From Prochlorococcus marinus XMU1419 (GTDB lineage: Bacteria; Cyanobacteriota; Cyanobacteriia; PCC-6307; Cyanobiaceae): a stretch of 64,000 bases of DNA. Positions 18,210 to 26,673 of this stretch are shown piece by piece. Under the pieces are notes generated by a model, which made no database searches, was not told the origin of the DNA, and worked only from the letters and a program-made list of their open reading frames with translations. The translations under genes were made by a program, and so were the position numbers. The stretch covers positions 186,001-250,000 of the forward strand of contig NZ_JAAORO010000003.1 in assembly GCF_017695955.1 (NCBI RefSeq), written 5' to 3'. Positions within the stretch are counted from its first letter, which is position 1. Each line of letters starts with the position of its first letter.

Positions 18210-18839
18210 TCCTAAAGAAAAGGAAAGCCCTCCTGCTACAGCTATTAATCTTTTAATAAATTTTTGACTTGCTTTAAAGGTGGTAAAAGATATTAAACAT
18301 GTAAAAAGATTCATACTTATTAGTGAACCAATCAAATATGAAATCAAATATAAGCAAGCGCTTGTTAAAGGTAGTGCTAAAGCAGGAAGAACTGCAAGAA
18401 AATGTGAACCTCCAGCTATACCGTGTAGCAAGCCTAAACCAGTCAAAGCATGTGAGTGCTTATTATTATTTTTTTGTTCCTTAACATGAAAGTGAAAGTG
18501 ACGATGGGCAATTCCATTCTCATGCTTATGGGAATGCGAGTGGATACTTAATTGAAAAGAATTTTTTATAGCAAATACTCCAACAATTAGAAGAGAAATT
18601 CCAACTAGGAATTCGGCCACATTAGAAAATTTATTGAATGGCGTAATGTCCTTAATAAAAATCGCCAGAAAAGCTAACAAGAGGACACCTGAAGAGTGTC
18701 CCAAGCCCCACGAAAAACTATTTTTAAGTGCTTTTTGGGGATTATTAATCGCTGCTGGTACCATTGCAATTAGATGATCAGCGCCACTAACCACGTGCAC
18801 AAATCCTGCAACTATACCTGTTAAAATTACAGCCTGCAT
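18168..18839 (-). CDS. NicO/HupE-UreJ-type nickel permease, probable Ni-SOD-linked transporter
   Basis: A 223-residue membrane protein with about six helices. Helix 1 carries the metal-binding H15 and GADH (19-22) signature of HupE/UreJ-2 and NicO-type transporters; a second such motif is LLHGIAGGSHFLAVLPAL (about 138-155). Between them a cytoplasmic loop at about 100-130 is packed with His (HSHSHKHENG, AHRHFHFHV, KHSH), fitting nickel buffering. It faces sodN-sodX and overlaps sodX by 42 bp at the 3' ends, which supports a role in supplying nickel to Ni-SOD (sodT-like). Substrate is inferred from family and context. Confidence 0.85.
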   Translation of the reverse strand: MQAVILTGIVAGFVHVVSGADHLIAMVPAAINNPQKALKNSFSWGLGHSSGVLLLAFLAIFIKDITPFNKFSNVAEFLVGISLLIVGVFAIKNSFQLSIHSHSHKHENGIAHRHFHFHVKEQKNNNKHSHALTGLGLLHGIAGGSHFLAVLPALALPLTSACLYLISYLIGSLISMNLFTCLISFTTFKASQKFIKRLIAVAGGLSFSLGLFWIQRSASVLLN

Positions 18840-18888
18840 ATATATTCAATACAACTCTGTCTATTCAATTTTATAGCACGATTTGAAG

Positions 18889-19782
18889 TCAATATTTAAT
18901 TGAGTTAAATAATTTCTTAAACGATAGTTCAATATCAGTTTCTCTCATAAAAGTTTCACCAATTAGTACTCCCTTGATTCCAATAGATCTAAGCGATTCT
19001 AAATCTTCGGCACAATTAATTCCAGATTCACTTATGGGAATAATATTTTGTTTTAAAAATATATCTGCATATGTATGCATCAATTCTATTGATGTTTTTA
19101 AATCCGTTTTAAAAGTCTTTAAATCTCTATTATTTATTCCAATCAAATTAAAAGATTTTAACTTTAGTATCCTTTCTAATTCATTAGAATCATGGACTTC
19201 AACAAGAACACTCATCTTTAAATTATCAGCTATTTTCTTTAAATAAATTAAATCGTCATCACTTAAAATCGCAGCGATTAATAATATTGCATCAGCACCA
19301 GATACCCTTGCTTTATAAATCTGATAAGCAGAAATAATAAAATCTTTGCAGAGAAGAGGGAGATTAGTTGATTTCCTTACAGTTTCGAGTATTTCATAAC
19401 TACCTTGAAAAAACCTTTTATCGGTAAGTACTGAGATACATGATGCACCTAATTTTTCATAACAAATTGCTATGTCTTCAGGGTTAAAATCTTTTCTAAT
19501 AACACCTTTACTCGGACTAGCTTTTTTTATTTCAGCAATTACTCCTGGTTTTATTTTTGACTCCAAGATATTTTTATAAAAATCTTTGGGGAAGGGAAGG
19601 TTTTCAATCTTTTTGATGAGATCTTCTAAAGAGACTATTTTTTTAAAATTCTTAATTTCAATTTCCTTGTGCCATACAATTTCTTCCAGAATATTTTTTG
19701 CTTGTGCTTCTCTATGAGGTACGGCATATTCTAAATTTTCTACCCTTACTGTAGGATTTGGTGGCCTGCGTCTTATCTCCAT
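18889..19782 (-). CDS. trpC: indole-3-glycerol phosphate synthase
   Basis: A 297-residue TIM-barrel enzyme that closes the indole ring in tryptophan synthesis. IKKASPSKG (about 102-110) carries the catalytic Lys, [20 protein letters not shown] the phosphate-binding and barrel strands, [12 protein letters not shown] and ISESGI the later active-site loops, and [11 protein letters not shown] the phosphate-binding end. About 30 residues precede the usual barrel start, as in other cyanobacterial TrpC. It lies 5 bp downstream of lpdA on the same strand. Confidence 0.96.
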   Translation of the reverse strand: MEIRRRPPNPTVRVENLEYAVPHREAQAKNILEEIVWHKEIEIKNFKKIVSLEDLIKKIENLPFPKDFYKNILESKIKPGVIAEIKKASPSKGVIRKDFNPEDIAICYEKLGASCISVLTDKRFFQGSYEILETVRKSTNLPLLCKDFIISAYQIYKARVSGADAILLIAAILSDDDLIYLKKIADNLKMSVLVEVHDSNELERILKLKSFNLIGINNRDLKTFKTDLKTSIELMHTYADIFLKQNIIPISESGINCAEDLESLRSIGIKGVLIGETFMRETDIELSFKKLFNSIKY

Positions 19783-19787
19783 GAATT

Positions 19788-21233
19788 TTAAATATTATTT
19801 ATTTGAGAAGCCGCTTGTTTATAAGCTACCTCAACTACTTCACTAAGAGTGGGATGAGTATGAACTTCTTTGGATAATTCAATTACATCTTGGTTCCTTG
19901 AAATAGCGTTTGAAATTTCTTGAATTAAATCAGCTGCATGTAAACCAAAAATATGAGCACCTAATACTTTCCCATTATCCTTATTGAAAATCAACTTGAG
20001 CAATCCATCACTCTCCAATTCCGCCAATGCTTTTGAATTAGCCTTAAAGAAACTTTTGACAACTCCCAAAGGGAAATTTTCTTTTGCCGATATCTCTTTA
20101 GCTTCAGCCTCAGAGAGTCCAACTGAACTTATCTCAGGGTGAGTAAAGGTTGCCGCGGGGATACTTTTATAGTTAATTTCGACGTTACCACCGCAAATAT
20201 TATCAACAGCAATAGTCCCTTGGGCCGCGGCTGTGTGAGCAAGCATTAGTTTACCTGTCACATCTCCAACAGCCCAAATATTAGGTATTATTTCATCACC
20301 ATTTTTAACTCTCATTTGATCATCGATAGGAATGAAGCCTTTTACTGTTTCAATCCCAAGCGACTCAAGATTTAATTTATCACTATTGGGACTTCTGCCA
20401 GTTGCGACTAGAACAGCGTCAACTTCTAAAGTTTCTACAACTTCTTTAGATTTTGCATCTGTCAGTTCTATTTTTACAGGACAGCCAGGTGTTATTTTTG
20501 TCGCAAAGACATTTGATTTTGTATCTATATCTCTGGATTGAATAAGATTCTTCTTGGCAATTTTTGTAATGTCTGGATCAAATGTTGGCATAATACTTTC
20601 CAAAGCTTCGATCATGGTAACTTCACAACCTAGCGCCGTGTAAACATCAGCAAATTCTAATCCTATATATCCGCTTCCAATAATAGCTATCCATCTTGGA
20701 AGCCATTCAAGTTTGACCGCGTCATCACTAGTAAATACGGTCCTATTATCCAAAGTTATTCCACGGGGAACAAAAGGAGAAGAACCAGTTGCTATAACAA
20801 TATTCTTACATGTGAAAATTTTATCAATACCGTTTTTATCCCTTACACCAACTTTTTGCTTTCCTTCAATTCTGCCAATGCCCAAAATAATTTCAACTCC
20901 ACTCCTTTTGAGAGTTTTTGTTAAATTTTCTCTAACATTTAAAACTAAATTATTTGCATGATCTGCAATTTTTGACCTCTCAAATCTTACTGGGGAAGCA
21001 TGAATACCAAATTTAGCTAAATGTTCATAATCAGCTATTTCTCTGACTTTTCCGCTCGCAGCCAAAAGAGCTTTTGAAGGCACACAACCCTTGTTAACAC
21101 AAGTGCCGCCCATATCAGAAGATTCTACTATTGCAACTTTCAGTCCTTTACCAGCAGCATGTTTGGCGGCATCAAAACCTCCATATCCTGCTCCTATAAC
21201 GATTAAATCAAAATCAAAACTTGAATCAGTCAC
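19788..21233 (-). CDS. lpdA: dihydrolipoamide dehydrogenase (E3)
   Basis: A 481-residue flavoprotein disulfide reductase that reoxidises lipoamide in pyruvate dehydrogenase and the glycine cleavage system. FAD-binding [13 protein letters not shown] (11-23), redox disulfide [13 protein letters not shown] (C45, C50), NAD-binding [17 protein letters not shown] (about 182-198), and the C-terminal His-Glu pair in [10 protein letters not shown]. Overlaps the upstream methyltransferase gene by 4 bp and is followed after 5 bp by trpC, so the three are likely one transcript. Confidence 0.97.
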   Translation of the reverse strand: MTDSSFDFDLIVIGAGYGGFDAAKHAAGKGLKVAIVESSDMGGTCVNKGCVPSKALLAASGKVREIADYEHLAKFGIHASPVRFERSKIADHANNLVLNVRENLTKTLKRSGVEIILGIGRIEGKQKVGVRDKNGIDKIFTCKNIVIATGSSPFVPRGITLDNRTVFTSDDAVKLEWLPRWIAIIGSGYIGLEFADVYTALGCEVTMIEALESIMPTFDPDITKIAKKNLIQSRDIDTKSNVFATKITPGCPVKIELTDAKSKEVVETLEVDAVLVATGRSPNSDKLNLESLGIETVKGFIPIDDQMRVKNGDEIIPNIWAVGDVTGKLMLAHTAAAQGTIAVDNICGGNVEINYKSIPAATFTHPEISSVGLSEAEAKEISAKENFPLGVVKSFFKANSKALAELESDGLLKLIFNKDNGKVLGAHIFGLHAADLIQEISNAISRNQDVIELSKEVHTHPTLSEVVEVAYKQAASQINNI

Positions 21234-22063
21234 TTTATATACATATTAGAGGTGTATGCGGCTCTTTTTCGTTCTAGTAATAACGGAACTGCAACGCAAG
21301 CCACGTTCAATGATTCTACAAGCTCACTATGCGGAATTGTAATTGTTTCATTAAAAGCTTCTTGAATTTTTTTATGAATACCTTGCCCCTCATTACCCAA
21401 GATTAAGACCGTAGATTTAGTCCAATCAATTTCCCAGTAGGGTTTTGAAGTTTTTTTTGAACTTTTACTATAACTACTAGTAGAAAAAATCTTAAATCCT
21501 AAATTCGATAATTCAGATAAAGATTTTAATAAAGAATTTATTATTTCTTCTTCAGTACCCTCATATCTTTGAAATGGGAGGTGAAAGACTGCACCAGTGG
21601 ATGCTCTTAACACCTTTTGGCTTAATGGGTGTGCACCTCCAGCCAAAAAAATTGCATTAACTCCAGCAGCTAAAGCAGTTCTAAAAAGATTACCCATATT
21701 CCCAGGATCTTGAATCCTATCGAGTACTAGAACAAAATCATCTTGACAATTGAATTGATAATTAGGTATCGATGAAATTTCTACTAATGCTGCGATGCCA
21801 TCTGGATTAACTGTTGTAATCGCAGAAGCTAAAACCTCTTCTGATACCAAATTTATTAATGATTGATCAAACTTTGAACTAAGTTTTTGGTTCTTTTTTA
21901 ACCATTTTTCAGTAACTAAAATTTTGCTGGGGGAATTTCCAGACTTCAACAATTCCTCAACAAGATGAGTCCCCTCTATACAAAAAAGATCTTTGTCTTT
22001 GCTATAAGAACCGCTCTTAAATGATCTAAATCTTTTAACTAGATTATTGTTTTTACTAGTTAT
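21230..22063 (-). CDS. TrmH/SpoU family RNA 2'-O-methyltransferase, non-canonical start
   Basis: SpoU-class knot methyltransferase: DDFVLVLDRIQDPGNMGNLF (motif 1), STVLILGNEGQGI (motif 2) and IPHSELVESLNVACVAVPLLLE (motif 3). The first conventional start (TTG, 21952) begins at LKSGNSPS, inside the substrate-binding domain. Upstream in the same frame I read ITSKNNNLVKRFRSF ... CIEGTHLVEELLKSGN, the normal N-terminus of this family, yet the frame has no ATG, GTG or TTG before the TAA at 22102. Candidate starts are ATA 22063 (chosen because family members often begin MITSK), ATA 22084 or ATT 22099; 277 residues result. Target (tRNA or 23S rRNA) is not determined. Overlaps lpdA by 4 bp. Confidence 0.8.
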   Translation of the reverse strand: MTSKNNNLVKRFRSFKSGSYSKDKDLFCIEGTHLVEELLKSGNSPSKILVTEKWLKKNQKLSSKFDQSLINLVSEEVLASAITTVNPDGIAALVEISSIPNYQFNCQDDFVLVLDRIQDPGNMGNLFRTALAAGVNAIFLAGGAHPLSQKVLRASTGAVFHLPFQRYEGTEEEIINSLLKSLSELSNLGFKIFSTSSYSKSSKKTSKPYWEIDWTKSTVLILGNEGQGIHKKIQEAFNETITIPHSELVESLNVACVAVPLLLERKRAAYTSNMYIK

Positions 22064-22272
22064 TTTTAAAAAAGTATTTTCTATGAGTAATTTGAAAATT
22101 TATTATCAACTATATTTTAGTTACATAAATATTTTGATCAATTATTTATTAAATTTTTATTTCCCAAAAAATCAAAAAATACATTTTCACTTTTAATTAA
22201 TATTCAAGACGTTACATAGGGTGGACTTACTAATTTTCGTTTGTCATCATGAATCTAATAAATTAATTCTTA

Positions 22273-23643
22273 ATGATTTGCGTAAGCAAAAAGAAGTCAT
22301 ATCTTAAATCACAAAATTTAAAGATTGTTGGCCAAGGCAAATTAAATGGGTTCGTTGAAATAAGTGGTGCGAAGAATTCGGCCTTAGTTTTACTGGCTGC
22401 ATCATTACTAACTAATGAAAAAATAGTTCTTCAGAATGTTCCTCATCTTACTGATATTGAAAAGATGGGTAATATTCTCAAGAATTTAGGCGTTAATTTA
22501 AAAGAAAAAAACAATACTTTGGAGATAGATTCAAAAAACATCTCCATTAAAGAACTTCCAAATGAGCTTGTTAATGGATTAAGGGCTAGTTTCTTTTGTA
22601 TCGGTCCACTATTAAGCAAATTTGGAGAGGCTAAAGTTCCTATGCCTGGTGGGTGCAATATTGGTTCAAGGCCAATTGATGAGCATATTGACGGGCTTAA
22701 AGCATTAGGAGCGGAAATTCTTATTGAAAAAGGAATTGTCAAAGCAAACATAAAGAGCAAGAAAAGTAGATTAATTGGTACTCATATCAAACTAAAATGT
22801 CCAAGCGTAGGTGCAACTGAAACTTTAATAATGGCAGCATCATTAGCAGAAGGAAGAACGACCATTGAAAATGCTGCAAGAGAACCTGAGGTACAAGATT
22901 TATGCCAAATGCTTAATAAAATGGGTGCAAAAATCTATGACTCTGGTAAAGAAAAAATAATAATTGATGGTGTTAATAAACTTGGTGGTTGTATTCATAA
23001 AGTAATCCCAGATCGAATAGAAGCTGGAACTTTTTTAATAGCTGCTGCGGCAACATCCTCCTCAATAACAATATCTCCTGTGATTCCTAATCATCTTGAA
23101 GCTGTCACTAATAAGCTTCGAAAGAGCGGGAGTAAAATTACCATTAAAGGTAATTCAATCACAATAAATCCTAGAGAGCTTAAGGCAGTAAATATAAATA
23201 CTGCTCCTTTTCCAGGTTTTCCAACTGATTTACAGGCACCATTTACAGCTCTAATGACAATAGCTAATGGTGAATCAAAAATAACTGAAACAATTTTTGA
23301 AAACAGAATGAATCATGTTCATTTACTTAATAAAATGGGAGCAAATATAAAGTTAGACAAAAACGTAGCTTTTATCAAAGGTGTAAAAACAATAAAGGGA
23401 ATGGATTTGATTGCCTCGGATTTAAGGTCATCAGCTGCATTAATAATTGCTGGGATAACAGCAAAAGGTAGTAGCAGGATTTATGGTTTAGAGCATTTAG
23501 ATAGAGGTTATGAAAATTTTGAAACAAAACTAAAAATATTGGGGATAAAAATAACAAGAAATCTTAACAAAAAAACTGTTACTAATAAGGAATTTAAGAC
23601 TAGTTCGGACCCTGCAGATATTCCTCGATGTAAAGCTGCCTAA
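22273..23643 (+). CDS. murA: UDP-N-acetylglucosamine 1-carboxyvinyltransferase
   Basis: A 456-residue enzyme for the first committed step of peptidoglycan synthesis, adding enolpyruvate to UDP-GlcNAc. SGAKNSALVLLAASLL (31-46) is the N-terminal signature with the conserved Lys and Asn; the active-site Cys is C128 in MPGGCNIGSRPIDEH; FPTDLQAP and DLRSSAALIIAGI are C-terminal landmarks. The last 25 residues (FKTSSDPADIPRCKAA) extend slightly past the usual end. It is divergent from the SpoU methyltransferase with about 200 bp between them. Confidence 0.96.
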   Translation: MICVSKKKSYLKSQNLKIVGQGKLNGFVEISGAKNSALVLLAASLLTNEKIVLQNVPHLTDIEKMGNILKNLGVNLKEKNNTLEIDSKNISIKELPNELVNGLRASFFCIGPLLSKFGEAKVPMPGGCNIGSRPIDEHIDGLKALGAEILIEKGIVKANIKSKKSRLIGTHIKLKCPSVGATETLIMAASLAEGRTTIENAAREPEVQDLCQMLNKMGAKIYDSGKEKIIIDGVNKLGGCIHKVIPDRIEAGTFLIAAAATSSSITISPVIPNHLEAVTNKLRKSGSKITIKGNSITINPRELKAVNINTAPFPGFPTDLQAPFTALMTIANGESKITETIFENRMNHVHLLNKMGANIKLDKNVAFIKGVKTIKGMDLIASDLRSSAALIIAGITAKGSSRIYGLEHLDRGYENFETKLKILGIKITRNLNKKTVTNKEFKTSSDPADIPRCKAA

Positions 23644-23692
23644 GTTGAAAAAAGTATGTAAATTATTAAATATCTAAATGTAAGCAATATTA

Positions 23693-23779
23693 ATGAGTGA
23701 AATACAACCTAAAAATAATAATAATAATACTAAAAAACGGTTAGACCATATTTTATTCAAACCTTCAAAATTAAATTGA
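23693..23779 (+). CDS. possible 28-residue peptide
   Basis: ATG to TGA frame encoding MSEIQPKNNNNNTKKRLDH and a short hydrophobic end (ILFKPSKLN). It is Asn- and Lys-rich and has no recognisable motif. Its stop is one base from the stop of the convergent small frame at 23781. It may be a chance frame in an AT-rich spacer; listed at low confidence because this lineage has many small genes. Confidence 0.25.
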   Translation: MSEIQPKNNNNNTKKRLDHILFKPSKLN

Positions 23780-23780
23780 T

Positions 23781-23888
23781 TCATGCCCAGGTTCCGTTAT
23801 TTGATCCAAATGCTGTCAAAATAGTAATGGCGACAAATAGGTAAGGTATAAATTTAAAAGATAATTTTTTTACTTTGACTTTAGTCAT
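23781..23888 (-). CDS. possible 35-residue single-pass membrane protein
   Basis: ATG to TGA frame encoding a basic N-terminus (MTKVKVKKLSFKF), one hydrophobic helix (IPYLFVAITILTAFG) and a short polar end (SNNGTWA). A purine-rich stretch (AAAGAAAAAA) lies just upstream of the ATG. The design (positive inside, single span, about 35 residues) resembles small photosystem or stress membrane subunits, but I cannot match it to any named Psb, Psa or Pet subunit. The only gene-like frame of its kind in the spacer between murA and tRNA-Leu. Confidence 0.5.
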   Translation of the reverse strand: MTKVKVKKLSFKFIPYLFVAITILTAFGSNNGTWA

Positions 23889-24133
23889 AATTTTTTCTTT
23901 TACTCTAACATAATATTACTGAATATGAAGCTTTGTTCTCCAAACTAGGTCTTTAATTTGATATTTGCTACATAATTGTATCATATATGTTAAGATATGC
24001 ATTTAAATTTTATTTATTATCAGCAAATTCAATAAATATAATTATATGTTTTTAAGGAAAAGATTAGCTATTAACAAACGTATCTTGATCACTGTTACTT
24101 GACCAAAACAATAGTCAATAAGTTGATTTTTGT

Positions 24134-24139
24134 TATAAT
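24134..24139 (+). promoter_or_regulatory. putative -10 element for the tRNA-Leu/argD transcript
   Basis: A perfect TATAAT hexamer within TTGTTATAATAAAA lies 27 bp before the tRNA-Leu 5' end. A TTGACC is present further upstream (24099) but at 29 bp spacing, too far for a standard -35, so this would be a -10-driven promoter, as is common in Prochlorococcus. Confidence 0.45.
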
Positions 24140-24166
24140 AAAAAAGTTCATTTTTGCAAAAGCCTT

Positions 24167-24248
24167 GGGAGCGTGGTGGAATTGGTAGACGCACCGCACT
24201 CAAAATGCGGCACCTTCGGGTATGTCGGTTCAAGTCCGACCGCTCCCA
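24167..24248 (+). tRNA. tRNA-Leu (CAA anticodon)
   Basis: An 82-nt type II tRNA. Acceptor GGGAGCG pairs with CGCTCCC; the D-arm has TGGTGGAATTGGTAGAC; anticodon stem CCGCA/TGCGG encloses CTCAAAA, giving anticodon CAA (Leu, UUG codons); the long variable arm is GCACCTTCGGGTATGT; the T-loop is TTCAAGT. CCA is not encoded. It ends 5 bp before the argD start. Confidence 0.97.
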
Positions 24249-24253
24249 CTTTG

Positions 24254-25429
24254 ATGAATACTTATAGTAGATTTGACATATCTTTCAAAAAAGGAAAAGG
24301 TTGTTGGCTATGGGACGAAAAAGGTAAAAAGTATCTTGATGCAGTCGCTGGTATAGCAACTTGTAGTCTTGGACATAGCGATAGGGTTTTAAGAAGAAGG
24401 CTATCAACTCAACTAAGAAAGATCCAGCACATTTCTAATCTCTACAACATTGAAGAACAAGAACAATTAAGCAGAACTTTAACGAATATGAGCTGTGCCA
24501 AAAGTGTCTTCTTCTGCAACAGTGGTGCGGAGGCAAATGAATCAGCAATTAAATTAATTAAAAAATATGGTAATACAATAAATAAGGGTAAAGAATCATT
24601 TATTCTCGCAGCAGAATCCAGCTTTCACGGAAGGACGCTGGCAGCATTGAGTGCTACTGGACAGCCCAAATATCAAAAAGGCTTCGAACCATTGATTCAA
24701 GGGTTCAAATTTTTTAAATTTAACAATTTTGATTCAGTAAAAAAATTATTTGAAGAGTGTGAAAATAATAATCAAAAAATTTCAGGTGTTTTAATTGAAC
24801 CAATACAAGGAGAAGGTGGCGTAATTCCTGGAAGTAAAATATTTTTTAAAAGCTTAAGAGATATATGTGATAAATATAATTCTCTTCTCATTTTAGATGA
24901 GGTCCAAAGTGGGGTAGGTCGAACTGGAAAAATGTGGGGTTATGAGAATTTAGAAATTGAACCTGATGGATTCACTCTTGCTAAAGGATTAGGAGGAGGT
25001 CATGCAATTGGAGCATTATTAGTAAAAGAAAAAGCCAACATTTTTTCTCCAGGAGATCATGCAAGCACTTTTGGAGGGAACCCATTCGCTTGTAAAGCTG
25101 CCTTAACTGTTTTAGAAGAAATAAATAGAAGAAATCTTGTCAATAATGTTTATTTAAGAGGAGAACAATTAAGTACTGGGTTTGAAGAGTTGTCAAAAAA
25201 ATTTCCAAATATTATTTGCGGGAAAAGAGGTTTAGGTTTAATACAAGGTCTTGTGATCAATGAAGATTATGCTGATGCAAAAAATATTACACTAAAAGCT
25301 TTTGATAAAGGATTACTCGTAGTTCCTGCAGGAGGAAACGTTGTAAGGATTGTCCCACCATTAGTTATATCTCGAAGAGAAATTAATATACTTTTGGATA
25401 AGCTAAATTCAATTTTTGAAGAGTTATAG
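24254..25429 (+). CDS. argD: acetylornithine aminotransferase
   Basis: A 391-residue class III PLP aminotransferase that makes N-acetylornithine in arginine synthesis. FFCNSGAEANESAIKL (87-102), SSFHGRTLAALSATGQPKY (122-140), LDEVQSGVGRTGKMWGYE (214-231) with the PLP-binding Asp, and the PLP Lys K244 in TLAKGLGGGH. The frame is open back into the tRNA-Leu gene, but the ATG at 24254, just after it, gives the normal N-terminus (MNTYSRFDISF). Followed after 11 bp by folC. Confidence 0.95.
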   Translation: MNTYSRFDISFKKGKGCWLWDEKGKKYLDAVAGIATCSLGHSDRVLRRRLSTQLRKIQHISNLYNIEEQEQLSRTLTNMSCAKSVFFCNSGAEANESAIKLIKKYGNTINKGKESFILAAESSFHGRTLAALSATGQPKYQKGFEPLIQGFKFFKFNNFDSVKKLFEECENNNQKISGVLIEPIQGEGGVIPGSKIFFKSLRDICDKYNSLLILDEVQSGVGRTGKMWGYENLEIEPDGFTLAKGLGGGHAIGALLVKEKANIFSPGDHASTFGGNPFACKAALTVLEEINRRNLVNNVYLRGEQLSTGFEELSKKFPNIICGKRGLGLIQGLVINEDYADAKNITLKAFDKGLLVVPAGGNVVRIVPPLVISRREINILLDKLNSIFEEL

Positions 25430-25440
25430 CTATTTAAATT

Positions 25441-26673
25441 TTGAAAAATGCAAATTTAAAAATTTTTGAATTATTATCACCTAAATATGAAAGGGATAAT
25501 ATCAAGTTAGGTTTATCAAGAATCAAAAAAGTACTTCAAGAACTTGGTAATCCTTGCGAAAATGTCCCTGCGATACAAATTATTGGGACCAATGGAAAAG
25601 GATCAATCGCGGCATATTTAGAAAGTATACTTTTTGAAGCTAAATTTAATTTTGGTGTAACGACATCTCCTCATCTTTTGGACATATGCGAGAGGATTAG
25701 AGTTAATAAAAAAAATATTAACAAAACTGATTTTGAAAAAATCTATATGTTAATAGAAAAAAAGTTTTCAACATTTGAATTAACTCCTTTTGAAAAAATA
25801 ATTTGCTGCGCACTAAATTTTTTTGAAAATAAAAAAGTTGAATTGCTCATTCTTGAAGCTGGCTTAGGAGGAAGATTAGATGCAACAACTGCCCATAAAT
25901 CTAGACCGATAATTGCTATTGGGAATATTGGCTTAGACCATAAAGAATTTCTTGGAGATACGATTGAAAAAATTGCCCAAGAAAAATTAGCAGTTATTGA
26001 AAAAAACTCAATTGTCATCTCATGCGACCAAAATAGTCAAGTTAAAAATTTAATAACCAAAAAAGTTAAAGAGGTTGGAGCAGAAATTATTTGGAAAGAT
26101 ACAATTTCAAAAAGCTATCAGCTTGGATTAAAAGGAATTTTCCAAAAGCAAAATGCTTCAGTAGCTATTGGAGCAATTGAAGCGCTGAATAATTTGGGAT
26201 TCAATATTAAAGAAAAACACATATATGAAGGTCTTAAAAAGACCTCTTGGAACGGAAGGCTAGAAATAATAAATTATTTCAACAAAGATATTCTTGTAGA
26301 TTGTGCGCATAATTATCCTGCTGCAAAAGCACTCTCTAATGAGCGAAGCAATTGGGATAATGAAGATAAAGGAATTTATTGGATTTTAGGTGTCCAAAGA
26401 CAAAAAGATATTAAAGCAATATTAAAAACACTTCTAAAGAAAAATGATCACTTGTTACTTGTGCCAGTTCCAAACCAACCTAGTTGGCAATTAAACGATC
26501 TCTCTCATATAAAAGAAATTGACCACCAAAAAACAATTGAATTTAAAACATTTGAACTTGCCATTGAGTATTTATTTTCTCTTGAAAAATGGCCACCTAA
26601 TCATCCTGTTCTAACAGGTTCTATTTTTCTAGTTGCTGAATTTATTAAATTTACAAATAAACAGAAATGTTAA
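25441..26673 (+). CDS. folC: folylpolyglutamate synthase / dihydrofolate synthase
   Basis: A 410-residue Mur-ligase-family enzyme that adds glutamates to folates. The P-loop is GTNGKGSIAAYLES (about 49-62), then TTSPHLLDICERIRVN, ILEAGLGGRLDATTAH and the IGLDHKEFLGDTIEKIAQEK metal/substrate region; the C-terminal domain has LVDCAHNYPAA and YWILGVQRQKD. Start is TTG at 25441, 11 bp after argD; no ATG lies near. The stop overlaps the convergent FAD-oxidase stop by 4 bp. Confidence 0.92.
   Translation: MKNANLKIFELLSPKYERDNIKLGLSRIKKVLQELGNPCENVPAIQIIGTNGKGSIAAYLESILFEAKFNFGVTTSPHLLDICERIRVNKKNINKTDFEKIYMLIEKKFSTFELTPFEKIICCALNFFENKKVELLILEAGLGGRLDATTAHKSRPIIAIGNIGLDHKEFLGDTIEKIAQEKLAVIEKNSIVISCDQNSQVKNLITKKVKEVGAEIIWKDTISKSYQLGLKGIFQKQNASVAIGAIEALNNLGFNIKEKHIYEGLKKTSWNGRLEIINYFNKDILVDCAHNYPAAKALSNERSNWDNEDKGIYWILGVQRQKDIKAILKTLLKKNDHLLLVPVPNQPSWQLNDLSHIKEIDHQKTIEFKTFELAIEYLFSLEKWPPNHPVLTGSIFLVAEFIKFTNKQKC

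Noticed and set aside
24099-24104. TTGACC as -35 box for the tRNA-Leu promoter
   Set aside because: Spacing to TATAAT is 29 bp, far from the usual 16-18.
24042-24233. Minus-strand 63-aa frame covering tRNA-Leu
   Set aside because: It runs through the tRNA gene and AT-rich leader; no protein-like content.
24173-24253. argD extension starting inside tRNA-Leu
   Set aside because: The extra 27 residues translate the tRNA itself; ATG 24254 gives the normal N-terminus.
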